NCBI RefSeq assembly: GCF_020379485.1
Contig: NC_063438.1
Location: 4,422,024-4,486,023, forward strand
Direction: 5' to 3'
From: Brassica napus
Lineage: Eukaryota; Streptophyta; Magnoliopsida; Brassicales; Brassicaceae
DNA: 64,000 bases
Each line of letters opens with the position of its first letter. Position 1 is the first letter of the stretch. Below, piece by piece: positions 37,079 to 48,430 of this stretch. A program made the translations under genes and the position numbers. The notes beneath the pieces were generated by a model. That model was not told the origin of the DNA, made no database searches, and was given only the letters and a program-made list of their open reading frames with translations.

Positions 37079-37901
37079 TCCACGTAAGACTCTCTGAGTG
37101 AATGAAAATAAGGAATTGTGGTTTGGAATGAAAATAAAGATAGGGTTTGGAATATATGAAGTAGAAGATAAGGAATATGGGGTTTGGGGTTTCGGATTTT
37201 AGAGATTTAAACGGAATACTCGTTAATTCCTCGTATGTTAACGTCGAACTTACGACGAATTCCTCGTAAATACCACGTAGGACAGATTCGTCGTAAATAC
37301 CACGTAGGAGAGATTCGTCGTAAATACCACGTAAAGTAAATGATGAACGCGGCCCACTTTAATTCCACGTAGGACGGAATCGTCGTAAACACCTTGTACC
37401 GTAAAAACTAGAAAAAAAAAAAGAAAAAGAAGAAATATACTGGATTTACATGTGGCAAAACTTCCAGCAATTATATTACTTAAGTCTCACCAACATAAAT
37501 TCCAATATCTTCTTCTCTTCCTTTTTTCTCAAATTTTTATAATTTGAATAGAATTAGATTTGAGAGTATGAAGTGAGATAAGGTGTGATTTGGGAGTTTG
37601 GGTGTGGGTTGAGAAGGAGAGTTACGGGTATATTTATAGGGAAGCTTTCCTCGGTAATTCCACGTAAGCAAAATCGTCGTAACGTCCTCGTACCTAAAAA
37701 ACACGGGCCTTTGTAATTCCTCGTAACTTCCTCGTATAATAAAACGTGGGCCTTTGTAATCTCTCGCTGTTTCGTCGTAAAAAAAAACTCGTCGTAAAAT
37801 TACGAGGAATTTGCGACGGAATGTAATCTTATATATACACCCCGAGCGCTCACTCTTTCTTTCCTCTCTACTTCCTCTCCACTTCCTCCCTGTTTCGTTG
37901 C

Positions 37902-38168
37902 AATGGTAAGCCTCTCTAATTCCTCTCTAATTTGGTTAGTTTAGGTAGATTAGGTGGTTAGTATAGGGAATTTAGATAATTTTTATGGATCTTATGTTAT
38001 TTAGTGTTGATTAGGTGGATAATGTTGGAAAATATACTGTTGACGGAAATTTAAAAAATTAAATTTTTTTCTCAGGTTCGAAAAGGTAGACTTACTGCCC
38101 ATTACAGAGAGATGTTCGGTGAGCCGGGTAGTCACCAACTGACGACTCACATGCCAAGGCGGATGTAA
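37902..38168 (+). pseudogene. Truncated second (TNPA-like) gene of the CACTA element
   Basis: ATG at 37902 is followed directly by a donor (ATG|GTAAGCC). After a 170-bp intron ending in TCTCAG, an exon reads VRKGRLTAHYREMFGEPGSH, then QLTTHMPRRM and a stop at 38166-38168. This matches the usual opening of the Ptta/En/Spm second gene in Brassicaceae CACTA elements, but stops after about 30 residues. TATATATACACC at 37830-37841 is a possible TATA region. Confidence 0.55.
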
Positions 38169-38821
38169 CGGCGAGGAGTGATGAATTCTACCGGGCGATT
38201 AACGACCCTTAGTTCTTTTTAATTTCGGTTCTTGTATTATGAATTCAAAACTTATTTATATATAAAATATTTTGGTTTTGATTTTTTTAGAATTTTAATT
38301 TTATTAATAATTTAAATAATTTAAATTATTTTTTTAATTATATTTTTTTTTTTATTTCTGTAAAATAACGAAACGAAGTAAATTCGTAGCTATTTTGCGA
38401 CTTCTTTACGTGGAAGCTTAACGAGGTTTTTACGAGGAAATGTTTACAAGGAAATGACGTGGAAAATTCACGTGGTCTTTACGAGGAAAGCTATCAAGGT
38501 ATTTACGTTTACTTTACGAGTATTTACTTTCGAGTTATTTACGTGGCTTTAACGAGGAATGGCTTTCGAGGTATTTACGAGGAAATTTAGCGACGTCCTT
38601 ACGTGAAAGCTTTACGTGGTCTTTACGACGAAATATTCTTCTTCGCTTTTACGACGAAATTATTTCCTCGCTACGTTACGACGAATTAGCGAGGATATAT
38701 GCGTTACGACAAACGTATAACGACGAAACGGGTTTCCTCGCTAATTCCTCGTAACAATGCTTTTACGACGAAGTCACGAAGAAAACTACCCTCGTAAAAC
38801 TTGTGTTTTCTTGTAGTGTCA

Positions 38822-41347
38822 TAACATTTCTGTAAAGCTCACAATTTCCAATTCTTATCGTTTTTCTAAACCAAGCTAATTTATGAATGTTACTTTGGAT
38901 GATATAGTCGAGAGATCAATGATTTGGATCGTAATATTGTATGAAGAGGGGAAGTTGGTACCACTATTCTCCTAGAAAGTGCTCTCATATGGCCAGCTTT
39001 GGCAGGCAAGTGACCCATGATTCTTAACTATAATTATGCTCTTTTTAATCTGCGTGGAATATCGCTCTCATCATAGTTAATTACGATATTAATTATTAAT
39101 ACAAAATATTGATAGAAGTTTCCATCTGAAAATAATTAGCGGTGTTTTCGTAATATTATTGGTTAATATTTTTCGTTGTTGACAACAGTGAATTAAGAGT
39201 CTAAGTTCACCTTTTTCTTAGAAGTTTCTAGTATAGGAAATATTTCAGACAACACATACTATATGCTATATTATACAGCCTATGTACAGTTCTATTGATT
39301 TGGCAAAATAATTTTAGGAGTTTTAATGAGACATAATTTAACATTTGCTTAATACTAGTAATTAGCTAAGCAATGACGTGAATAATCTATTTTTCATTTG
39401 CTAATTCACGAGAATAACATGCAATGCTGCACTTCACGCCATAGCAGAATGTGAAACTGTCTTATTATTAACATAATTACGCATTATACTGATATTAATC
39501 ATAGAGTATTATATTTAGTAAATGACATGACATTGATCTTATTAATTTAACTCTTTTGATGACTCAACATTCCACTTAGACCAATAATTAATGCTTTTAC
39601 GATCTCTAAATGCTGATATTAGTCGAATTTGGACCATCGGGTTCGTTGGTATTAATTTCAGTCTTTTTTAGTGTCCAGTGTCCTAAAATGTTGGAAAGCA
39701 CCACCACCGGCCCAAATTACAGAAGAATACAACCAAAACATATTAATTTGTTTTCTAGGAACCAATTAGTTAATTTTCCCCCCAAAAAATAATAATAATA
39801 TATCACGTTAATGTGTATCATTATCATGCATCATTTACCTTTAACTAGTTTAAAATTGCAATTTTAGTGATCAAACGCAAAACTGAACCATTAATAGCGC
39901 CAATAGAGTTGAGCAATAACCAGCATATGATAGATGAGTGGAGAATATACTCATCTCATCCCAAATAGTGCATTATGCATAGGATGCTGAGAAAGCAAGT
40001 GTGTTATCTCATATGCATGGACGATGAATCCATGTTTGGCTATATATGTACAGTTGTAAATATTTCATTTATACATATATATATATATATATATAATCAT
40101 TTCATCATGAAACTAATCTGCGATATATAAAATGATCTTGGAATTGTATATCCCTTAGTAATTTGTTAGGTTAAACACACAGAATGGAGTGCCCAAATTT
40201 AGCGAGTACCCAATGCCCCGATTAATGGATTGATACGCATTTACGTACATATATGCTGAACTGAACCGATGGGTCACATGCAAAATATAGACTTTCAAAT
40301 ACAGTCTCCCAATTTTCAGAACCAAAACTCGATACATCGAACTAAATTCTACATTATTATAAAAGTTTTTTGATAACCTACATTATTATAAAAGTTAAAA
40401 GTATTGTTCATTTTTAAAGGCGCGCATGCATATACTACATGTTTGTCTTTTATATGTTTGTACTTGTTCGCATGAATATATTTTGTAAACTGCAGATGTG
40501 GACCATGTGAATCATGTGATGGTCGTGGTCGATGACAAGTGGTGGCTAGCACATGTTAACAAAGCTCTTTTTAATTGGTCGCTAGAATTAGCAATTAATT
40601 GTGTGCGCTCGCTAAATTAGAAAACCTTTACAGATTCAGAGCAACTATATTAGAGAGTTTTTTTTTCTCAAAAAATATAACAGTGAGTCAGTGCTCTTTT
40701 ATTCGTATTACAGTACTACTTATTGTAATGCTTTCTATTACATACCACCGTCATATTTAGGGGTGAGTTAACATTTGCTTATAATAATGTCAGTTGAAAT
40801 TTAGAAAAGAAGAAGTCAAAACCAAACCAAGTCCAATCTTTAGGAATGAAGAAATGTCTATCCTTTGTATGGAGTGGGAAACGTTTACGTGGACTATGCT
40901 TGATTTTGTTTATGTTTATCGTGCCAATTCAAACCCTGAACACCATTGAAACAAATATGGAATTAATTAAATATTTCAGAATTTGGATATTACCTTATGA
41001 ACTTGTAGCAAAACAACTAATAATCTCACGTACTTGACAAAAAAAACAACTAATAATCTCTGAAACTAGTATATATACGCAGGATTTGTCTAGGAGCGAA
41101 ACTGAATAATTTTTAAAAGTCATTATGCTAATACTACAACGATTATCTTCCTTATTTTTCTTAACTTGAAGATTAACCACAAATTTATTTTGTTCTCTTT
41201 TGATGTCTCTCCATAGAGAGAGCTCTATAATGAATTTATAGAGAAAATTAAAAACCTTAGAGATACACCGTTAAAACTCTGGGTACATTTTATCAAAAAA
41301 GAAAAGAAACTATGGGTACATATATAATGATTGAGCTATAACTAATA
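38822..41347. other. AT-rich intergenic DNA
   Basis: No gene is supportable in 2.5 kb. A short TA run lies at about 40075-40095. No transposon termini were recognised. Confidence 0.5.
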
Positions 41348-42322
41348 ATAGGATAAGACTTGCGTAAGGTGAGTTTATTTGTATATATTATCGATAATTT
41401 TTTTTATATTTGATCATTTTATTTATACATATTCAATTTTTTTTTTGTTATTATATAATATCTTTCTGATAGACCGGATCAATTTTTATTAAAAATTTTA
41501 GAATTAAACTATAATTAATATATTATGGGTTGATCGGATTGGACATTAAATAAATTATGACACAAAAACCTTATTTTTTTCAGCGAACACATTCTTGAAA
41601 AAAGTAAACAATATTGTTTCCACAGTTGAATTATTTTGACATTTATCTTCCATATGATTTTGAAAGGTTTCAGATCAACCATCGAATTGATACATGTTAT
41701 TTTAATGCTTTTAGTCGTTTGCTTAAGGAAAACTTATATTTTTGTAATTTAAAATCGTTTTAAAATTTTTAAAATATAACCTATAAGAAAAAATCTAATA
41801 TAAAAAAAATAACATATAAAATTTTCTCATTTTGTAATTTAAAGTCGTTTTAAATTTTTTACAATATAACATATAAGGTTTCCTCATTTTTGTAATTTAA
41901 AATAACTTTAAAAAATTCAAAGTATAACGTATAAGAAAAAATCTAATTTTTTTATTATATGGTTAATGTGATTGTTTAATTTTTTAATAATATAAAATTA
42001 AACAAAAATGAAAAAAAAAATACAAAAATTGTTATCAAATCTTTATTATTCATAGTCATTAATTGACATATATATGTTAATCATATTAGGTAATTCCGTA
42101 GCTTTTATTTAAAGAAAAAATACATGCTTCTTATATTATGGGTTAATATAATGTTTCCTAGTAATTAAATTTGAATAAATATTTTTTTTCAATTGATTTT
42201 TAAGATGTCGCGTAAATTAATTTGACATCCTAATTAAGTGACACCTAAGGAATATCTCTTTTTAATTAATACAAATTTAAAGTTACAGAATTTTAAATGA
42301 TCCTCAATTAATATACAGGAGA
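41348..42322 (-). mobile_element. Old, shortened Helitron related to copies 1 and 2
   Basis: Read on the minus strand it begins TCTCCTGTATATTAATTGAG after A and continues with diverged versions of the first ~250 bp of Helitron copy 1. It then jumps to a part containing AAAGCTACGGAATTACCTAA. It ends in CGCAAGTCTTATCCTAT before T, a decayed hairpin and CTAG end. At about 975 bp it lacks more than half of the family length and is far more diverged. Confidence 0.75.
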
Positions 42323-42414
42323 TCAAGGCTGTATAAGAAAATAAAAATATAAGGCTCTATTGTTAATCGAATTCATCTGGTCACATTAGGTTCCGGTGAA
42401 AGCTAATATTAATA

Positions 42415-42973
42415 TCCCTTATATATTAATTGAGGAACATTTGAAAAGATGTAACTTCAATTTTGTATTAATTAAAAGAGGCCCCAATGCATAGGTGGGC
42501 ACTCAATTAGGTAGTCAATTACATTCAATTGAAAAATAAGTAGGTCCACATTCGATTTTTATATGTTGTTAGATATATAAGTTGGTCAAACTATATGATA
42601 TAATGATATGATATGATATTTTCTTTCCTTAAATAAAACCTACGGAATTACCATAAATGACTAATATATATATGACAATTAATGAGTTTAATAATAAAGA
42701 TTTGATAACAATGTATATCTCCTCCATCATTTTTTGTTTAATTTTATATTATTAAAATAAATTAAACAATCAAATTAGCTATAAAAATAAAATTTAGATT
42801 TTTTCGTATATGTTATATTTTGAATTTTTAAAAACGACAATAAATGACTAAAACTATTAAAATTATTATGTTAAAAATTAATGATCAATGGTTTAACATT
42901 TTTATTATAAGAAGATACACATGATTTTAAAACCATATGAGTAAAAAATATCATTTAATAATAAAATAAATAA

Positions 42974-43015
<42 letters not shown>

Positions 43016-44706
43016 CACTATATACCATAAGATTATATAAATATTTTAATATTTAAACTTTCAATGAATTTTCAAGAACATTTATAAATTATAAACTTAT
43101 TAAAGATTTCAGATTGAAAATTTTGTTATCGATGATTTAAATATTTTGTTATAAAACGATATGAACGATCATAGAACCGTATGATTATAAATTCTTATTT
43201 AATAAATAACTATACAAAATATACTATTCCTAGAAAAATAGGTTGGTCCATCTTAACTTATATTACACTTTTTATTAAACTAACTATCAAATTGATAAAT
43301 AACGTATCAAAAAATGTTTTGCACTTTCCTTAAATAAAAGCTACGAAATTACCTAATATGATTAACGTATATGTGAAAATTAATTATAATGAATAATAAA
43401 TATTTGATAACAATTTTTGTATCTTAGTTCTTTTTTTAATTTTATATTATTAAAATATCTTTAAAAATCACATTAAATATATAATAAAAACATTTATAAT
43501 TTTTCTTATATGTTATATTTTGAATTTTTCAAAACGTCTATAAATTATTAGAAATTTGAAGATCCCCACTCTGAAAATTTTGTGATCAATAGATTATTTT
43601 TTTGTCATAATAAGTTACAAATGATCATAAAATTGTATTAATATGAACTTTTATTTAATATTATAAGAAGATACACATTATTTTAAAACCATATGAGTAA
43701 AAAATATCATTTAATAATAAAACATATATATATATATATATTATACTATATACCATAAGATTACATAAATATTTTAATATTAAAACTTTCAATGAATTTT
43801 CAAAAAAATTTATAAATTATAAACTTATTAAAGATTTCACATTGAAAATTTTGTTATCGATGATTTAAATATTCAGTTATAAAATGATATGAATGTTCAT
43901 AGAACTGTATGATTATAAATTCTCATTTAATAAATGACTATATAAAATATACTATTCTTAGAAAAATAGGTTGGTCCATCTTGACTTACATTATATTTTT
44001 TATTAAACTAACTATCGAATTGATAAATAATCTACCAAAATTTTTTTTGCACTTTCCTTAATTAGAAGCTACGAAATTACCTAATATGATTAACGTATAT
44101 ATGAAAATTAATTATTATGAATAATAAATATTTGATAACAATTTTGGTATCTTAGTTCTTTTTTTTTAATTTTATATTATTGAAAGATATTAAAAAATCA
44201 CATTAAATATATAATAAAAACATTTATATTTTTTCTTATATGTTATATTTGAATTTTTCAAAACGTTAATATATTATTAGAAATTTGAATATTCCCACTC
44301 TGAAAATTTTGTGATCAATAGATTATTTTTTTGTTATAATAAGTTACAAATGATCATAAAATATAACGCATATGAATTTTTATTTAATAAATATTCAAAC
44401 TAAATAATATATATATATATATATATAAACACTAATGATTTAAAGCAATAAGATTGGCTGATCAATTTAGTCGTTCAGTTGAAATCTTTCAAAAGTATGT
44501 GAAAGACTAAAGTCAAAGTAAATATGAATTTAGAATAGTAGTTATATTTTACTAACCAAATACCGAAAAAATCGAACCGAACCGAAACCAACCCGATATT
44601 CGGATTGAACACCCGTAATCCAAATGAAGCTAAACTATTGTTTCATTCTCCAAAATATAATAAAAATAATAACTTAATCCCGCACAAGGCGCGGGTCTTA
44701 TCCTAG
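42415..44706 (+). mobile_element. Non-autonomous Helitron, copy 2
   Basis: The 2292-bp unit starts TCCCTTATATATTAATTGAG after A. It ends with the hairpin CCCGCAC-AAG-GCGCGGG (one mismatch), TCTTATC and CTAG before T. It follows copy 1 (23832-26154) base for base apart from scattered substitutions, small indels and TA-tract length. The orientation is the same, 18.6 kb away. It lies 92 bp from the old minus-strand relative at 41348-42322. Confidence 0.9.
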
Positions 44707-45269
44707 TTTGTAATATAACTGAAATTTTTATCATTTTTTTTGTTTTTACATAAAATGGATTCGTTTTGTCCTGTTAGAGAGCGGAATACATGATGGTGTG
44801 GAAATAAAAGTTAAGTATGATTCGATGTATATAGGTTGGTTGGTTTTTTTTTTAATCAAAGAATGATTGAATACTCTTCCAAAAAACAAAAGTTTCTCCT
44901 AAGTATGTTTGGTTATGAAATAAATCTACAAGTATAATATAATACGAAGAATGATTGAATACTCTTCCAAAAAAGAAAAGTTTCTCCTAAAATAAGAAAT
45001 TGTGAATGACAAAATCAGTATTTGTTCATCACAATTTGGGTGGATGGACCATGTTTCTTATTCCTACTTGGGTTGGTTGAGCCTACCTTTTGGCCCAGTA
45101 ATGATTATTTTGTACTCGTTGCAGAAAGTGAAACAATTCAGCTAAATATTTCTTATACATGACAACCAACAATGAACATAACGTTTGAAAGAATTAATAA
45201 AAAGAATGGAGGCTTACGATACAAAAGAATTACGATAACCTAACGATCGAAAAAAACAAAAAAAAAGAA
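44707..45269. other. 3' flank of the ZAT11-like gene
   Basis: No gene. A 42-bp segment GAATGATTGAATACTCTTCC... is repeated at 44861-44902 and 44949-44990. Confidence 0.6.
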
Positions 45270-45812
45270 CTAAACAACGAACTTCATATCTATGTTCGGG
45301 AAAAACGTCTTCCCAAAAATAGTTTCAAGATCATTCTCTAAGGGAGTTAGATTCAAATCCAAAGACAAAACCCTCTTGCTACTACTGCATCGTTTCAGAA
45401 CCGGTACGGTAGAATTCACGGGAGAGATGGTCTGCAATGGCTCCACTGTCACGCTTGACCTATGCCGTCTCATGTGACCACCTAAAGCCTGTCCGGTCCC
45501 AAAACTCTGACTGCATATCGAACACTCGTGTATATGAGTTCCATTATAATTGTTGGTAACATGTTTCACCTCTTTCTGGTCGACGGATAGCTTTGGCTTC
45601 TTACGGCTTGCCCGGTGGCCACCTAGGGCTTGAAACGAAGAGAATCTCTTGTTACACGTTTTGCATTCGAACCGGTTACTTGTATCGCGCTCGGTATATT
45701 GGTTCACATCGACTTGTTTGACCATGGAGGTCTGTGATAATATCATCAGACATCTAGCAATGTCATCAGACATCTTGATGGATTCTTCGAACTCAGATCT
45801 TTCTCTCTTCAT
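45270..45812 (-). CDS. ZAT11: ZAT11-like C2H2 zinc-finger repressor, intronless
   Basis: A 180-residue intronless protein of the plant C1-2i class. Finger 1 (C50, C53, H66) carries QALGGH, but the last zinc ligand is Arg70 instead of His (GGHRASRKKPK). Finger 2 is complete (C97, C100, H113, H117, QALGGHMRRH). The C-terminus holds an EAR repression motif, LSLDLNL (149-155), as in TOPLESS-recruiting ZAT factors. The N-terminal segment MKRERSEFEE...DIARCLMILSQ is the typical L-box region. Overall sequence agrees best, from memory, with Arabidopsis ZAT11 (At2g37430), a stress-responsive nuclear regulator. A TATATATA run at about 45930-45938 on this strand, 120 bp before the ATG, fits a TATA box, with CACGTA beside it. 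Confidence 0.93.
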   Translation of the reverse strand: MKRERSEFEESIKMSDDIARCLMILSQTSMVKQVDVNQYTERDTSNRFECKTCNKRFSSFQALGGHRASRKKPKLSVDQKEVKHVTNNYNGTHIHECSICSQSFGTGQALGGHMRRHRSSVTVEPLQTISPVNSTVPVLKRCSSSKRVLSLDLNLTPLENDLETIFGKTFFPNIDMKFVV

Positions 45813-47164
45813 ACTTTTTTGGGTTGGTAAGCTTTTCAGAATAAGAAAGCAAAAGTATATTTTTGTTTGTTAGAGAAAAGGAAAATGGAATGGGAAAGTT
45901 TGTAATGAAAGTTGAGAACATAGGAGTCACGTATATATACAAACGCTATACCTAAAAGTTCGACTTTTTGTAGTTTGAACTTTGAACAAAAGAAGTATAC
46001 ACTAAACCAATATTCTAACAACAAGCAGCACTGATTGTTTGACTTTGGGGCAAATTGACATTTTCAGTTTCACCCTTTGACCGCCGGACGCAATGCATAC
46101 CACGAGGGTTGAACATCAAGGGTAGTATTGTCTTTAGTGATGTATCATCACATACGTGGTTCTTAGAAACTGCTACTAAAAATGTGAACCTTATTTAAAA
46201 AAAAAAAAGAGTTAGAGTCAACAAATATACACAACACCGAATAAATCCAGCAACTTGGTTTCTCATGGACTTGCTTGCCACGGTCATTAATTTAATATGA
46301 ACATCTTACCATATTAATACATACTTTAACACACACTCATTATCTTCTGTTTTCTTTAATCTAAGGTTTCCAAGAAGAAACATAGAGTAATCATTGGAAA
46401 ATCCAGCCGTCATGTATATTAATACAATGGTTGAAGTTAAAAATACATCCAATGGAATTGCTTATATTGTTTTAAACTTGGATGACGTTTAATTACGTAA
46501 ACAAGTTAATCTAAAGTCAGATCAAAATTTGAATACAATCATCATAACTATATTTGAAGAGAAAATTCATTTGTTCAAACACATGCACTGGAGTATGGAG
46601 ACCAGTTTAGATCCTTGGATACATTGTATTAACTATTAAGTCATTGTCTATCTAGATGGTAAGAGTTCAATAATTTTCTCTCTATACTTAATTTTATCAC
46701 CGAGAACGTCATCAGTGATGTAATGGTGTGATGACATCAATAGTACGTGAGAGATATGAGCAAGTCAAAGCAAAAGTGGTGGATTGGATATATATACACA
46801 TGTGCTTATTTTGACTTTATTATGTTTTCTGGAAAAGCAAACAAAGTCTTCGATTCTTGGGTGTTTTCGTTCTGGCTCTATCTTTACTTTTCCTTTTCAT
46901 ATTTGGTTGATCGGTCTTATGCAAGAATATAGGTAACCAACTAATCCATGGCAACATAAGGTTGCGTACGGCACATAACCTTCACACTCTTAATCTTCTA
47001 GGCTAATCTCTAGTTAATCAACTTAACTGCCAAAGCGTGAAGCTAATTTTTTTTGGGTCTAACCAATCACATGTTTACTTCCAAGAATGCTGTTCTGTTG
47101 TTAGATTCTTGTCATTTAGTTGATCTTTTCTCCATGCTGTATTGAAAAGCTTTACTATTAAATT
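45813..47164. other. Promoter region of the ZAT11-like gene and spacer
   Basis: The proximal 150 bp is the ZAT11-like leader and TATA region. The rest is AT-rich with no gene or clear repeat. Confidence 0.5.
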
Positions 47165-48117
47165 GGGAAAATCGCATAAAAAACCTTGAAAGTGTCATTT
47201 ACTAGCACTTTAAACTTTGAAGTTTTTTCACTAACACTTTTAACCTTCAAATTGACATTTTTATCATAAAAAACCTCCAAAGAAGAAAAATGACCGGTTG
47301 AACAGGTTAAAAACAGTTTTTTTTAAAAAAAATAAATATTTAATTAATAAATAAACAAAAAAATTAATAAAAATCGAAAAATTTAACAAAAAAAACTCAT
47401 AAATTAAAAAAAAAGTGATAGAAATAAATAAAGATTTAGAAAATTAAATAAAAAATAACTAAAAATTCAAAAATAAATAAGATCAAATTAAAATACAGAA
47501 AAAATAATAATAAATTTCAAAAAATTGAAAATTCAAAAAAGTTTTTTTTTCATTTTCAAATATAATGTCCGAAATTATCATTGGAGATATGCCAAAAACC
47601 GTCATTGGAGATATGTCGGAAATGACGGTTTTTGGCATATCTCCAATGATACGGTTTTGGCATATCTTCAAAGATAATTTCTGACATTATATTTGAAAAT
47701 GAGGGTTGATCAAAATTTTTTTTTGAAAATGAATTTTTTTTTTTCAATTTTCACTTTTTTTTTAAATTTGTGATTTTTTTATTTTCTCCATTTTAATTTG
47801 ATCTTATTTATTTTTTGATTTTTTGTTATTTTTTATTTATTTTTTTTAAATCTTTATTTATTTTTCTCATTTTTTTAATTTATGAGTTTTTTTGTTAAAT
47901 TTTTTCGATTTTGATTAATTTTTTTGTTTATATTATTAATAAAATAATTATTTTTTGAAAAAAAATTGTTTTTAACCTGTTCAGCCGGTCATTTTTCTTC
48001 TTTGAAGGTTTTTTATGATAAAAATGTCACTTTGAAGGTTAAAAGTGTTAGTGAAAAAACTTCAAGGTTTAAAATGCTAGTATGTGACACTTTCAAGATT
48101 TTTTATGCGATTTTCCC
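47165..48117. mobile_element. Near-complete 0.95-kb palindrome (MULE-type foldback element)
   Basis: The left edge GGGAAAATCGCATAAAAAAC is mirrored at the right edge by GTTTTTTATGCGATTTTCCC-like sequence. The two arms stay complementary across most of about 475 bp. Outer blocks are GAAAAATGACCGGTTGAACAGG versus its complement near 47980. At the centre, around 47575-47690, GGAGATATGCCAAAAACCG pairs with CGGTTTTTGGCATATCTCC. GGGAAAAT ends and very long inverted repeats suit a non-autonomous Mutator-type foldback. AAATT/AATT flanks both ends, but I could not define a 9-bp target duplication. Confidence 0.8.
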
Positions 48118-48430
48118 AAATTATATATTCATATTATTGAAGAAATGTCCAATAATCGAGCTGTTATAATTCTCCAGTAGTTAAAGATTTAACATGAAAT
48201 GAAAAGTGGTTTCGTTTAAAGAAATACATAATACACAAAATAACCTTTGTGGTAAGTTTATACCAAATCATATATAGAGTAATCTGTTTTAACAAAAGGA
48301 AAACACAATTAGCAGAAACAATAAGAGAAGTGCATCAAATGTTTCATGATACACAATGCAGAAGACAACAGAGACCAAGATGGGCATATTAAGACTCAAG
48401 ATCACAACAACACAGTAGCTACCTCTTCCA
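48118..48430. other. 3' flank of the diaminopimelate epimerase gene
   Basis: Short AT-rich stretch expected to hold the epimerase 3' untranslated region. Nothing else is seen. Confidence 0.5.

Larger units (their letters stand above)
35710..38818 (+). mobile_element. CACTA (En/Spm) transposon, 3109 bp, deletion derivative
   Basis: It begins CACTACAAGAAAAC and ends GTTTTCTTGTAGTG, perfect 14-bp inverted termini. The 3-bp target duplication TCA is intact (35707-35709 and 38819-38821). Both sub-terminal regions (about 35720-36000 and 37640-38800) are dense with TTTACGACGAAA / TTTACGAGGAAA words and their complements, CGTCGTAAA and CCTCGTAAA. These are the expected transposase-binding repeats. 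Only remnants of the two En/Spm genes remain, so it must be mobilised in trans if at all. Confidence 0.93.
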
